This document shows positions 1 to 8,938 of a DNA stretch of 64,000 bases, piece after piece (within the stretch, counting starts at the first letter, position 1; every line of letters starts with the position of its first letter). The position numbers and the translations under genes are program-made. This DNA is from Rhizocola hellebori (GTDB taxonomy: Bacteria > Actinomycetota > Actinomycetes > Mycobacteriales > Micromonosporaceae). The stretch covers positions 1 to 64,000 of the forward strand of contig NZ_BONY01000032.1 in NCBI RefSeq assembly GCF_016862955.1. The letters run 5' to 3'. The notes under the pieces were generated by a model, which saw nothing but the letters and a program-made list of their open reading frames with translations, was not told the DNA's origin and did not search any database.

Positions 1-981
1 ACGCCATTCCAGGCCACGCCGGCTTCCGAGGCATTCCTGGTTACCCCACCTGCTCCACCTCCCGAGTCGCCGCTGCCTGCGGGTGCGGCAGCGTCCGGGC
101 TTTGGCGGACGCCGACACGGGACACGGTGGAGGAGTCCGGCGCTTTCGCCGTGGGCCGGGCCGACGTTCCAGTCACCGACCCCACTTCGCTGCCGATAGA
201 GGTGCCGGAGCCGACAGGGTCGAAGGGATGGGATGGCGGCAGGATGGCGCTCATCGCCGCCGGTGTGATCGTGCTGCTAGGCGGGGCCGCCGCGCTCGCC
301 CAGGTCACCGGCTGGTCATCGCGGAACGGGGCGCTGCCCGCAACCTCGTTGAGCCCACGACCAAGCATTTCGGCCTCCCCGTCCGTCAGCCCTGCCGCCT
401 CGCCCACGCCAACCGCGGTCACGTCGCCGACGCAGGTGCCGACCAGCAAGCCCGCCACACCGAAGACCTCCGCGCCCGCATCAAGCCCGTTCTTCACTCC
501 GGAGCTCAAGACTTTCGGTGCCGGCTGGCAGTCCGGGATGAGGTGCCACAGCAACCATGCGGCCCCAGCCCGCGCCCTCGACGCCTCCGATTGCAGCCTG
601 TCACCCGCCCCGATCCCGGATGTGACCAAGAGCGCCTCGCGTTGGGTCACCGTCACGCTGGAGCAGTTCGCCCCCGGCGGGGCCGACGACAACATGGGCT
701 GCGGTTCACCCGCCTATCCCATTTCGGGTATGGCCACCGCCAAGGTCGATCAGCCGGGAACCTCCGGCAATCGGGCCGGGTTCTACTGCGAGACCACGGG
801 AAACTTCACCAGCAACGACACTCCCATCGGGGCCTGCATCTACATCATGTGGACCTCAGGCGACAACACCATGTTCGGCACTCTTTACACCTGCTTCAAG
901 TTCGCCGACGAGGGAGCCAGCTTCCGGCCCACGCCCGCAATGTTGGCCTACCTGCGCAGTCTTTGGAACGCCAGAGCCTAG
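1..981 (+). CDS. Membrane-anchored protein with a six-cysteine extracellular domain (5' end outside window)
   Basis: The frame is open from base 1 with no stop before the GTG at 127, so the gene probably begins upstream of the window; GTG 127 is only an internal candidate start. The visible N-terminal part is Pro/Ala-rich. One membrane segment lies around 245-310 (MALIAAGVIVLLGGAAALAQ), followed by a Ser/Pro/Thr-rich stalk at roughly 340-490. The last 150 residues form a compact domain with six cysteines (near MRCH, SDCS, GCGS, YCET, ACIY and YTCF), which suggests three disulfides outside the cell. A proline-rich cytoplasmic linker, one TM helix and a sensor-like ectodomain is the layout of the C-terminal half of some actinobacterial Ser/Thr kinases, but no kinase motif is visible here. 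Function unknown. Confidence 0.7.
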   Translation, partial: TPFQATPASEAFLVTPPAPPPESPLPAGAAASGLWRTPTRDTVEESGAFAVGRADVPVTDPTSLPIEVPEPTGSKGWDGGRMALIAAGVIVLLGGAAALAQVTGWSSRNGALPATSLSPRPSISASPSVSPAASPTPTAVTSPTQVPTSKPATPKTSAPASSPFFTPELKTFGAGWQSGMRCHSNHAAPARALDASDCSLSPAPIPDVTKSASRWVTVTLEQFAPGGADDNMGCGSPAYPISGMATAKVDQPGTSGNRAGFYCETTGNFTSNDTPIGACIYIMWTSGDNTMFGTLYTCFKFADEGASFRPTPAMLAYLRSLWNARA

Positions 982-1005
982 TGAGCGTCCTATCACGACA
1001 GTGAG

Positions 1006-1383
1006 TCAGTAACCAGTGTCCTCGGCCTGGGGCGGCGCACCTTTCCATTGGAATATCCAGCGAATGGTGTCCTCGTCCGGCAAACCTTCCCCTCCAGTAA
1101 TCCCCGGCGTCACCCTCTCCGCCTCCCCCCGCTCAATCCCCCGGATGCGCTCTTCACTGATCTCAGCCAGATACTGCGCATTTCCTTCGGGGTCGTATAC
1201 CCAACCCTGCTGGAGGTGATCCCAATGCATAGCGTGGTATACCAGACTTTCCAAGTCTGGTGCATAGATTCTCTCAGCTACCACAATCCCGACAGGGGCC
1301 TCTCCTTTTTCCCATCCAACCCAGTTGTTATAGACAGCAACGTATTCAATTCCCACGCGCCCAATCCTCCCTTCCAATGTCAC
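1006..1383 (-). CDS. Probable immunity protein for the adjacent toxin
   Basis: A 125-aa acidic protein with a GTG start at 1383. It lies immediately downstream of the 1428-aa toxin gene and overlaps its 3' end by 38 nt, so the two are almost certainly co-transcribed and co-translated. It has no signal peptide or membrane segment, is rich in Trp/Tyr and Glu, and contains a YNNWVGWEKGE stretch near the N terminus. I do not recognise the family. The call rests on position: the cognate immunity gene usually follows the toxin's C-terminal warhead directly. It would then act in the cytoplasm by binding the C-terminal RelA/SpoT-like domain. Confidence 0.55.
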   Translation of the reverse strand: MTLEGRIGRVGIEYVAVYNNWVGWEKGEAPVGIVVAERIYAPDLESLVYHAMHWDHLQQGWVYDPEGNAQYLAEISEERIRGIERGEAERVTPGITGGEGLPDEDTIRWIFQWKGAPPQAEDTGY

Positions 1384-4300
1384 GGTAACCGAGTTGGGTG
1401 AGGATTAATCCGAACTCAAGCACGATCTCGGGAAATGTTCGACCATTTTCGGCCAACCAGGTTTCGTATTCTGTCCAAGCCTCGGGATGTCCGCTGACCC
1501 ATGCGGAGAATCCGATGTCGACGGACGGATACACCTCGTTGAGGCCGGCTGGAACTCGCTCCGGCAAGCCAAGTCGCTGGTTGACCGCCGCGATATTCAG
1601 CAGACCATGGATCCGCCGAGCCGCCAGTTCGTCAGCTCGACGAACTATCTCGTAGAGCTCATGGGTCATGTCATCTGCCCGCAGCGCGGTCGGCGAGGAG
1701 AATTGCAGCTCGAAGAGCTGGCCCTGCACCGAGCGAAGGGCTGCGTTGACACCGTAGAAGCGGTTTCCTGACTTCCAGTAGTTCCTGACCTCCACAACCT
1801 CATACCCCTGCTGACCCAAGGTTTCTAGGCAGGAGACCAGGTTTGTGGTGTATGACTGCCCGTCATCGAGAATCAGCTTGAATCGCAGTATGTCGTTGAC
1901 CCGGCTTAGCGGCGCACGCGCGCCTTTGTGCGCCAGTGATTCGGCTGATTTTATGCGGTTTTCTAGGTTGTGCAGTGGGAAACCAAGGGATTCAAGATCG
2001 GCTTGAACGCGGTCAGCCTGACGTTCAGCGTCCAACCGCGCCTGAGTGAGCGTTGCTGTGGTCGATGGCGGCAGGCGGGGCGGCGTGGGTGAGCCCGGAG
2101 GCCTTCCTAATGTGACCGGCTCTTGTTTGGTACCAAACAGATGCCCTGGAAGCAGGCTTCGCTGATCTCCGGCACGGAAGAGCGCTGCCTCGCCACATGT
2201 GGTGGGGGCTTTGCCTTTCGGGTAGATGATTTCGCCTTCGTCGCCTCCGACTATCCATGAGCCGTCGGGCAGGCGGCGCAGGTCGTCTGCGAGAGGCTCG
2301 CCTGGCTCGCCCCAGGCCGAAATCGGGTCGGACGCGGCGTGGATGACCACCGGCACTCGGTCGAGGTTGGCGCGAAGGGCGGCGCGCAGGCGGCGGTGGT
2401 CGAGGCTGGCTAGGCTTCCGTCGCCCCAAAGGATGGCGTGCACGGGGCCGCCACGCCAGCCGTCGGCGCCGAGCCGGCGTTCCAGCTCGGTGGCGGCGAC
2501 GCCGTCGCCGGTTGAAGCTGAGACGCTGCGCTGGGTGAAGCTGATCCGGCCCGGGTGCAGGACGGCGACGCGAGGCAGCTCGGCTCGTTGTTTGGCGGTC
2601 AGATCGGCCTCGGCCAGGCCGAGGTCCGCGGCGGTGGCGGTGCCGACCCCAAGCGCGGCAAGCTCTTCGGGCGTCGGGTCGCGCATCATCCGGTCGATAT
2701 CGGTGACCGGTTTCGAGTGTGCGCGCGGCGGGCCTTCGGGGTCGACATCCCAGATGTCTTGCCCTGTGCCAAGCTCGACCGGCCGGGCGGACGGGTCGAT
2801 CACAAGGACCTGCATCCGGTCGGCGCCGAGCGGGCGGCCGCCGATCAGCGGGGCCTCGGGACGCTGGGCGTCGACGTAGAAGATTTCCCCGTTCTGGTTA
2901 TGGACAGTGGTGGCATGCGAGTCGCCGTTCGGCCACTGCTGGACAAGCACCGCGCAAGAACCATGGCCCTGTCCGTGCAAGACTTCCTCGAGCCGCGCAA
3001 ACCCCGGCCGATCGGTGGGGAGACTTTCGAATTGGCCGCCGGTCGCGATTTCGATCCTGCGCATGCCATCCGGTTCGCCGCCGAGCGGCCTGAGCGCGTC
3101 GTCAAGGGTGAATTTATCGATAGTCCGGGGTGCGGCAACCCTTGGCCTGCCATGAAGCCAGGTGTCCAGAACCGAGAGCACCACATCGGTACAGTTGATA
3201 GCACGGCTAAGGTCAGCGGCCGGACCGCCATCATTGATGCGGCGCAACCATTCGCCGTTGAGGTCCCCGAATCGCTGCGGCCGGCCGCTCTCGTCGCGGG
3301 TCATCGCCAGTTCTACATCCTGTTGATGCAACGCAAGCGGACGTCGATAGCCACCGGGCTCGTCATAGCGCCGGCTGGTCTCGGCCGCCGGCGGATAGTC
3401 CCGTCCGGTCGCGAGCGAGGTGGCGCTCAAGTCGAGAAGCCCGCCGTGAGTCAGCCTCACCCGCGGCCGAAGGCTGTCGTCGTTGGCTATCTGCCAAAGT
3501 TCGTCCGCGATCGACTCGAGATCCTGCGGGGTGAGCGCGGCGATGGCGTTCTCGCGCAGTTCGCGTCGGCGCTCAGGGAAATCGGCCATCAGTTGATCAA
3601 CCAACTGCAGGAGGCGGCTCGTCAACGCCGCGTGCACATCCTCGCGCACCTTCATGCCGTAATAGGCGCGCTCATCCGCGTCTTCGGCGACCACCGGCTG
3701 CGGCACAACGGCAACCTGAGGTGGCTCAACGCTTTTTTGTGGTACCTGAGCCAGCAACCAAGGATGCAGCACGATCGGCTCATCGGAAACGACGAAGCCC
3801 TCCGGCACCCGGGGCACAGTCCCCGCCGATGATGCCCCGGGGGGCGCGGCATAGTGCGCCCCCGGCTGCGAGACGGATGCCACCGGGTAGACCGGCGCGG
3901 GCGTGGCGGCCGGCCCCGAGGCGGGCGTGGCGGGCACCGCGACGTGCGTGGCCTGCGCCGGGACAGTGGCGGCCGGAACCGTTGCAGCGGGCTGGACCGG
4001 GGTGATACCCGCCGGGCTGATCTCTGGCGACGGCGCAGGCACAGCCGCCGCAATTGCGGCTCGGCCGGCGGCGCTCAGCTGCGCGGAGTCGGCCACCGGA
4101 GGCGCAGCCGTCGGAACGTCATGCGAAGCGGGCGCTGGCCGAACCCATGACGCCTCAGAACTCACCATTGAAGCCCGAGGCGAATGCTCGCCATGAACCG
4201 TCGCCGCACCAATCGGCGCATCCGCAAGCCGCGCAGTGTCGCCCGTGGGCCTCGGTATCTCGGCCGCAGGCCCAGCCACACCATCGGAAAGGCCAGCGCC

Positions 4301-5632
4301 GCCCAAACCAACCAGAGGTGCAGAAAGCAAATCACCGCCAGGCCCGGACGACATGGCAGCCAACAGATCACCGCCCGCAACCGCCGAAGCGCCAGCCGGT
4401 AGCCCAGTGCCAGGGGCAGCCGAAGCGGTCGACAGTAGCTCGCTGCCAGACGCGGCCGGAGTGGTCGACGTCAGATCACCGCCTGCAACCGTCGAAGCGG
4501 CAGGCGGTAGCTGACTGCCGGGGACGGCGGGCGTGGTTGATAGCGGATCGCCGATCGAAAGGGCAGTGGCGGGAGGGAGGTCGGTGGACCCGGGTGTGGG
4601 CTGGAGGAAGTCGGGCAGGGCCGTCGGAGTGGAATCGGCTGTCCAGTGGATGAAGTCACTGGTGAGGCGGCCGTCAACAAGGTGCTGGCCGTCGCCCATC
4701 ACCGATCCGAAGGTCGCCGAACTGGCGGCCATGCCCAGTGAGGTCCAGGTGACCCCTTGGCCGGTGACCACGCCTATCGAGGTTTCGGCCAGCATCTCAC
4801 CGAAGGCCCCACGGATTGCCTTCTCCCCGAAGCGGCCGCTCATGGAGGTGGCTTTGACACCGCCGACGCTGGTCACGTTGGCCACGGCTCCGCCGAGGGT
4901 GCCCAGGCCGAAAGCGGTGGCCAGATCCTTGGGCGCGAAGCCGGCCCGGTTTCCCTGACTCACCTGATAGGCCTGCACGCCGCCGCTGGTCCCCAGCTCC
5001 TCGGCCCCCTCCTCCAGAGCTTCCCGGAAGGTGTGTAGACCGAACCCGAGCAGGCGCGACTTTGCCTTGTCCCGCCAGGACTTTTTCACGGCACGTGTCA
5101 AGAGTTCCTTGGTGGCGCGGCGCAGGATCTGCTGGATGGCGAAGCGGGTGGCAAGCATGACCGGGCCGGCACCGGCGAGCGAACCGCCGAAGGTGAGCAC
5201 CGCGGTCGCGATGAGGGTCAGCAGCTCGATGAGAAGCAGGCCCAGCTCGATATAGAACTCGAGCTTCACGCCCTCGATTTCGTTGGCGCCGGCGTCGACC
5301 AGATTTCCCAATGCGGGAAGAAGCTCATGGACCGCCGCCATCGTCGACTCGGGGCCGCCGCCCAGCTTGTGCCACAACGCAAGCAAGGCCTGCGCCTGGG
5401 TGCCCTCCGGCCCACCGAACGCCGCGACGGCCGAGAGCGCGGCCTGATCGGCCTCGTCGAGCAGCGGCCCGAGCCGTTGACCGGCGGCGTGCCATTCGTC
5501 GGCGAGGGCACGCATGGCTTTCTCGTCGCCCTCAGGCCAGTCAACGCCCACGACCCACTCCAGGGCGTCGCTCAACCAGCCAGGTGCCTCGAAAAAGGCC
5601 AGCGGATGCGGAATCGGAGTCGGCAGAGCCAC
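1346..5632 (-). CDS. Polymorphic toxin: WXG100-like N terminus, Tox-PL (glutamine deamidase fold), ParB-like and RelA/SpoT-like C-terminal modules
   Basis: A 1428-aa protein with a GTG start preceded by GGGAGGG. Residues 1-110 resemble the WXG100/CpnT-type N-terminal domain of actinobacterial type VII-linked toxins, followed by a hydrophobic helical section (about 120-330) and an Ala/Pro/Gly-rich linker (about 340-640). Around 800-930 lies a papain-fold Tox-PL domain with the expected triad: Cys in INCTDVVL (about 814), His in DSHATTVHN (about 906) and Asp in FYVDAQ (about 921). Around 1030-1110 the motif SFTQRSVS and a later SLDHRRLRAA resemble the ParB-like module of such toxins. Residues 1220-1330 contain RIKSAESL...K, NDILRF and FELQF, matching key RelA/SpoT nucleotidyltransferase positions. 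Probably exported and used against competitors. The Tox-PL assignment is solid; the other two modules are inference. Confidence 0.8.
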   Translation of the reverse strand: MALPTPIPHPLAFFEAPGWLSDALEWVVGVDWPEGDEKAMRALADEWHAAGQRLGPLLDEADQAALSAVAAFGGPEGTQAQALLALWHKLGGGPESTMAAVHELLPALGNLVDAGANEIEGVKLEFYIELGLLLIELLTLIATAVLTFGGSLAGAGPVMLATRFAIQQILRRATKELLTRAVKKSWRDKAKSRLLGFGLHTFREALEEGAEELGTSGGVQAYQVSQGNRAGFAPKDLATAFGLGTLGGAVANVTSVGGVKATSMSGRFGEKAIRGAFGEMLAETSIGVVTGQGVTWTSLGMAASSATFGSVMGDGQHLVDGRLTSDFIHWTADSTPTALPDFLQPTPGSTDLPPATALSIGDPLSTTPAVPGSQLPPAASTVAGGDLTSTTPAASGSELLSTASAAPGTGLPAGASAVAGGDLLAAMSSGPGGDLLSAPLVGLGGAGLSDGVAGPAAEIPRPTGDTARLADAPIGAATVHGEHSPRASMVSSEASWVRPAPASHDVPTAAPPVADSAQLSAAGRAAIAAAVPAPSPEISPAGITPVQPAATVPAATVPAQATHVAVPATPASGPAATPAPVYPVASVSQPGAHYAAPPGASSAGTVPRVPEGFVVSDEPIVLHPWLLAQVPQKSVEPPQVAVVPQPVVAEDADERAYYGMKVREDVHAALTSRLLQLVDQLMADFPERRRELRENAIAALTPQDLESIADELWQIANDDSLRPRVRLTHGGLLDLSATSLATGRDYPPAAETSRRYDEPGGYRRPLALHQQDVELAMTRDESGRPQRFGDLNGEWLRRINDGGPAADLSRAINCTDVVLSVLDTWLHGRPRVAAPRTIDKFTLDDALRPLGGEPDGMRRIEIATGGQFESLPTDRPGFARLEEVLHGQGHGSCAVLVQQWPNGDSHATTVHNQNGEIFYVDAQRPEAPLIGGRPLGADRMQVLVIDPSARPVELGTGQDIWDVDPEGPPRAHSKPVTDIDRMMRDPTPEELAALGVGTATAADLGLAEADLTAKQRAELPRVAVLHPGRISFTQRSVSASTGDGVAATELERRLGADGWRGGPVHAILWGDGSLASLDHRRLRAALRANLDRVPVVIHAASDPISAWGEPGEPLADDLRRLPDGSWIVGGDEGEIIYPKGKAPTTCGEAALFRAGDQRSLLPGHLFGTKQEPVTLGRPPGSPTPPRLPPSTTATLTQARLDAERQADRVQADLESLGFPLHNLENRIKSAESLAHKGARAPLSRVNDILRFKLILDDGQSYTTNLVSCLETLGQQGYEVVEVRNYWKSGNRFYGVNAALRSVQGQLFELQFSSPTALRADDMTHELYEIVRRADELAARRIHGLLNIAAVNQRLGLPERVPAGLNEVYPSVDIGFSAWVSGHPEAWTEYETWLAENGRTFPEIVLEFGLILTQLGYRDIGREDWARGN

Positions 5633-5701
5633 ATTCCCTCCCCAGGGGCGTTGCTGGCACCGTACTGAAAAATGTCGCGACCGGAGGGTACCGTATCCGG
5701 C

Positions 5702-6814
5702 ATGCCCACGATCGACGATGCTCTACGCCTCGCCGCCCGTTACGCCAACTCCCATTCCCAAAGCACAGGCCAGGCATGGCGGGGCATGGTCGAGGAGTTC
5801 GAGCACGGCTGGGCGATCTGGACAGCTCCACCGGCCGGCCAGCCACCGGTGCTCGGCGATGGCAACAAGACCGTGCTCGATCGCGACTCCGGCCTGATCT
5901 CCCACTGGCCATCGTGGCCTGTGCACACGCTGGCCGAGGTCTATGCGACCGAGCGGGTCAAGGTCCGCCGCCCACCGATCGCGCATGGGCCGTCACCCGG
6001 CAAGACGTATGCGGCGTGGAATCTTGTCACCATCCTGGCCGCCGACGGCCGCACCTGGCCCCAGCGCAGCGAAAACGGTGAGCGCACGCCCGAGCACCAT
6101 CCGCTGGTGGCACAGTGGCTATCCAGTCAGCCACCGGAGTCGGTGGTGCGCGGGGCCGAGCGGCATGCCCATCTGTTCGCGCTGTCCGAGGTTTTGCACG
6201 ATCTGCAGCCCGAGGCGCTGCCGACCTGCACCTTCCAGCAGCAGCGCCGCGGTTGCGACACCTGCCTGCGCGCATACGTCCACTTCGGACTGTGCGAGCC
6301 GGGGGCGCTCGTGTTTTGCGAGCCCAACGACAGCCCGCTGGTGACCAGAACAGCGGCGGTGACCGATGACCGATTCGATCCGGCGCGCTGGGCTCAGATC
6401 GCCGCCGAGATGTTTGACGCCTCTGGCCCCACCCGGATTCCGCCGGTGGCGGCCGCCCGCGACGCGATCGAGCGCTACCCGGTGGTCGTCTCAGATCGGC
6501 GTGGGCCGGGGCAGCGATGCTGGGTGCGCCCGTTCCATCTCGCTGTCACGGCAGAGTTGCAGACCTATGCGCAAATCCTTGCCGCCTATGGTGAGATCCT
6601 TGGCGCCGAGCTGTTTCCGCTCGGCGAGGAGGAGAGCGGCCACGTCATCGCGGTCGATGCGCATGGAAGGTTTTTTGTCATCGACGAGGCCGGCGCGTGG
6701 TTCATCGGCTCGGGCATCGATACAGCCCTCGGTGTGCTATTCGAGGGACATCAGCCGCTACGGTTGCGCTCCGACGGCTCACTTGATTGGGAGGACCCGG
6801 ATGGACAGGGTTGA
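5702..6814 (+). CDS. YrhB/Imm35 - deaminase-like - SUKH-3 domain protein
   Basis: I chose ATG 5702 because GGAGGG lies 14 nt upstream; an in-frame ATG at 5672 has no ribosome site. The ~370-aa product has three parts. Residues 10-80 (EEFEHGWAIW...VLGDGNKTVLDRDSGL) resemble the YrhB/Imm35 immunity domain. The middle (about 130-210) resembles the YwqJ-like deaminase seen in the same architectures, with GAERHAH and a GCDTC zinc pair. The C-terminal third (ILGAELFPLGEEESGHVIAVD...GIDTALGVLFEG) resembles SUKH-3, a common immunity fold. The usual HAE motif reads HAH here, so deaminase catalysis is doubtful. It is transcribed divergently from the toxin and overlaps the following ybaB-like gene by 14 nt. 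Likely an immunity or anti-toxin factor of the same island. Confidence 0.65.
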   Translation: MPTIDDALRLAARYANSHSQSTGQAWRGMVEEFEHGWAIWTAPPAGQPPVLGDGNKTVLDRDSGLISHWPSWPVHTLAEVYATERVKVRRPPIAHGPSPGKTYAAWNLVTILAADGRTWPQRSENGERTPEHHPLVAQWLSSQPPESVVRGAERHAHLFALSEVLHDLQPEALPTCTFQQQRRGCDTCLRAYVHFGLCEPGALVFCEPNDSPLVTRTAAVTDDRFDPARWAQIAAEMFDASGPTRIPPVAAARDAIERYPVVVSDRRGPGQRCWVRPFHLAVTAELQTYAQILAAYGEILGAELFPLGEEESGHVIAVDAHGRFFVIDEAGAWFIGSGIDTALGVLFEGHQPLRLRSDGSLDWEDPDGQG

Positions 6815-7193
6815 TCGTGAGGCGAATGCCGGGTTGCGCGCTCGTTTTGACGATGTGCACGCCCAGTACACGAAGATGCGCGAAGGCGTCAAAGATCTTC
6901 AGGATGATCTCGCCGCGATGGAAGTGCGGGTGGCGTCGCCAGACGGCATGGTGACTGTCGTGGTTGGACCGCGCGGCAACCTCAAGAGCCTCACCCTGGA
7001 CAAGCGGGCCTACCAGCAGCATCCGCCGGAGCGCCTGGCCGCCCTCATCGTGCAGGCCTGCCAGCGAGCCGAGTCGGCGGTGGCGGGCGCCGTTCAGCAG
7101 CGCTTGGGCCGGATGTTGCCCGAGGGCAGCGGGCTCGACGAGGTGCTGCGGCGACACGATCAGCGGATGGGCTACAGCGATGACAAGCGATGA
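6801..7193 (+). CDS. YbaB/EbfC family nucleoid-associated protein
   Basis: A 130-aa protein starting at ATG 6801 inside the end of the previous gene. The N-terminal half is a charged helix (YTKMREGVKDLQDDLAAMEV), followed by the YbaB core beta-hairpin (VASPDGMVTVVVGPRGNLKSLTLD) and a closing helix. YbaB proteins are dimeric DNA-binding proteins, but paralogs in actinobacterial ESX/WXG100 clusters are common and their role there is unclear. It sits between a SUKH-3 protein and a WXG100-like gene with overlapping start and stop codons on both sides, so the three form one translationally coupled unit. Confidence 0.8.
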   Translation: MDRVDREANAGLRARFDDVHAQYTKMREGVKDLQDDLAAMEVRVASPDGMVTVVVGPRGNLKSLTLDKRAYQQHPPERLAALIVQACQRAESAVAGAVQQRLGRMLPEGSGLDEVLRRHDQRMGYSDDKR

Positions 7194-7512
7194 AATCAAC
7201 CTCGACCCAGGCCGAGCGGCATCGGCGGGGCACCTGTTGAGCGATTCAGGATCAGCATTTTCCCGGGTACTGGAGACCGCAGCCGCCCCGATCGAAGAGG
7301 CGGCCAATGGCAAGCCCTGGGGCACCGACGCGCTGGGCACCGCCTTCGCCACCGACTATCTGGAGCCCGCCGCGCAGCTGCTGGAGGTCTGGAAGACGGC
7401 CGCCGATCGCACCACCCAGCTGGGCCAAGACATCGTCACCGCCGTCGATGCCACGGTCTACACCGACGTCACGGCCGCACATCGCCTCAGCACAATTTCG
7501 GAGCCCGCCTGA
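7180..7512 (+). CDS. WXG100-like (EspC-type) small helical protein
   Basis: A 110-aa protein with ATG at 7180, overlapping the ybaB-like stop by 14 nt. It is predicted all-helical, opening with a short acidic segment (SDEINLDPGRAASAGHLLSD) and carrying NGKPWGTDALG near the middle. That W-G turn between two helices is the hallmark of WXG100/EspC-type type VII secretion substrates. No signal peptide. It is probably a secreted partner or chaperone-like adaptor for the neighbouring toxin system; no type VII secretion machinery is encoded in the window. Confidence 0.65.
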   Translation: MTSDEINLDPGRAASAGHLLSDSGSAFSRVLETAAAPIEEAANGKPWGTDALGTAFATDYLEPAAQLLEVWKTAADRTTQLGQDIVTAVDATVYTDVTAAHRLSTISEPA

Positions 7513-7559
7513 TTTAGACGGTCGTGCACACGACCGGAGGGTTGCGTGATGTCAGATTA

Positions 7560-7576
7560 GACGTCACTATGACGTC
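7560..7576. promoter_or_regulatory. Perfect 7-bp inverted repeat abutting the MFS start codon
   Basis: The sequence GACGTCA-cta-TGACGTC ends one base before ATG 7577. A perfect palindrome directly against a start codon, with no nearby Shine-Dalgarno for that ATG, suggests an operator over a leaderless or very short-leader transcript. The binding protein is not identifiable from the sequence. Confidence 0.45.
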
Positions 7577-8866
7577 ATGCCTGAAACCGTCGACGCCGTA
7601 ATTGAAGTCAACTCGACGTCAGCCCCTGAGTCAAGCGACCAGAAGCTGCCCAGCCTGTGGCGCAACCGTGCCTTTACGCTGCTCTGGGGCAGTCAGGCCA
7701 TGTCCGATCTGGGCAGTTCCATGTCCAATCTGGCGTTGCCGTTGCTGACGCTGGCGATCACCCGATCGCCTGTTCAGGCCGGTGTGGTGGGAACGGCGGG
7801 GGCGCTGGTGCGGCTGGCGTGCCAGTTGCCCGCCGGGGTGGTCACCGACCGCTTCGAGCGAAGGCGGCTGATGCTCGCGGCGGATGCGATCCGGCTCATC
7901 GCCTACGCCATCCTCGGCTTCGCCGTGATCACCGATCGGGTCACGCTGACCTGGATCATCGTGACCACGGTGATCGTTTCGGTCTTCAACGTGGCACATG
8001 AGAACGCGCAGATGGGGGCGATCCGCAACGTGGTGCCGCTGGCCCAGGTGCCCGATGCCACCGCCCGGAACGAGGCCCGTGGCGCGGCGGTCTCGCTGGT
8101 CGGCCCGCCGATCGGCGGTGCCCTCTACAGCCTGTCCCGCAGCGTGCCGTTCTTCGCCGACGCGATCTCCTATCTGCTGTCCTTCGTGGGTGTATGGCTG
8201 GTCCGGGAGCCCCTGCAGCAGGAACGCACCGAGCCGCACGGGCATCCGGTCAAAGAGCTGATCGAGGGAGTCAAATTCACGCTCGCCGAACCCTTCCTGC
8301 GCGCTGTTCTGTTCATCGCTGCCCCCATGAACCTGGCCTTCAACGGGCTGGCCTTCGCGATCATTGTGATCCTGCAGCAGCAGGGCACGCCGCCGGCCCT
8401 GATCGGGGTGGTGGAGACGATATTCGGCGTAGGCGTGCTAGCCGGGGCCTTGTTGGCGCCCTGGATTACGCGCCGCGTTTCGTTGCGCCAGCTCGCGATC
8501 GGCATCACCTGGCTGGGCGTGGCCCTCATCGCGATCTCCGCGACGCTGACCGGTTCGATACTTGTCGGGGTCCCGATGGCTATGGCCATCTTCTTCGGCC
8601 CCGCCTGCAACGCGGCTCTCTTCGGCTATCAGGCGGCGATCACACCGGATCGGCTGCAGGGCCGGGTGGTATCAGTGATCTTCTTGGCCGCGATGAGCCT
8701 CGCCAGCGTCGCCGCGCTCCTGGGTGGCCTGCTCGTGCATTGGTGGGGCGGCCCGGCCGCGATCCTTGCCTTCGCCGCCATCCTGTCCATCTCCGCAATC
8801 GCCGCCACGGTAAGCAAAGGCATCCGCAAGATGCGCCCACTGTCCGAGATCGTCGCGGCCGGCTGA
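7577..8866 (+). CDS. MFS transporter (MFS_3/enterobactin-exporter-like)
   Basis: A 429-aa protein with about 12 hydrophobic helices. It has the actinobacterial MFS_3 signature (NRAFTLLWGSQAMSDLGSSM at the first helix), the loop 2-3 motif GVVTDRFERRR, and RNEARGAAVSLVGPPIGGAL in the middle. These exporters expel drugs, siderophores or secondary metabolites using the proton gradient. Start ATG 7577 sits directly after a palindromic operator-like site. No co-directional partner gene overlaps it; the nearest downstream gene begins 72 nt later. Substrate unknown. Confidence 0.85.
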   Translation: MPETVDAVIEVNSTSAPESSDQKLPSLWRNRAFTLLWGSQAMSDLGSSMSNLALPLLTLAITRSPVQAGVVGTAGALVRLACQLPAGVVTDRFERRRLMLAADAIRLIAYAILGFAVITDRVTLTWIIVTTVIVSVFNVAHENAQMGAIRNVVPLAQVPDATARNEARGAAVSLVGPPIGGALYSLSRSVPFFADAISYLLSFVGVWLVREPLQQERTEPHGHPVKELIEGVKFTLAEPFLRAVLFIAAPMNLAFNGLAFAIIVILQQQGTPPALIGVVETIFGVGVLAGALLAPWITRRVSLRQLAIGITWLGVALIAISATLTGSILVGVPMAMAIFFGPACNAALFGYQAAITPDRLQGRVVSVIFLAAMSLASVAALLGGLLVHWWGGPAAILAFAAILSISAIAATVSKGIRKMRPLSEIVAAG

Positions 8867-8938
8867 CCCCGGCACAACGGCGAACCGGTGAGATTGCCGA
8901 TGCGTCAACCAGTAGATCCTGGTCAATATGAGGCTGTG

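Noticed and set aside
2555-3832. 425-codon open frame on the plus strand
   Set aside because: It lies wholly opposite the toxin gene; composition is that of a GC-rich antisense shadow and it matches no family.
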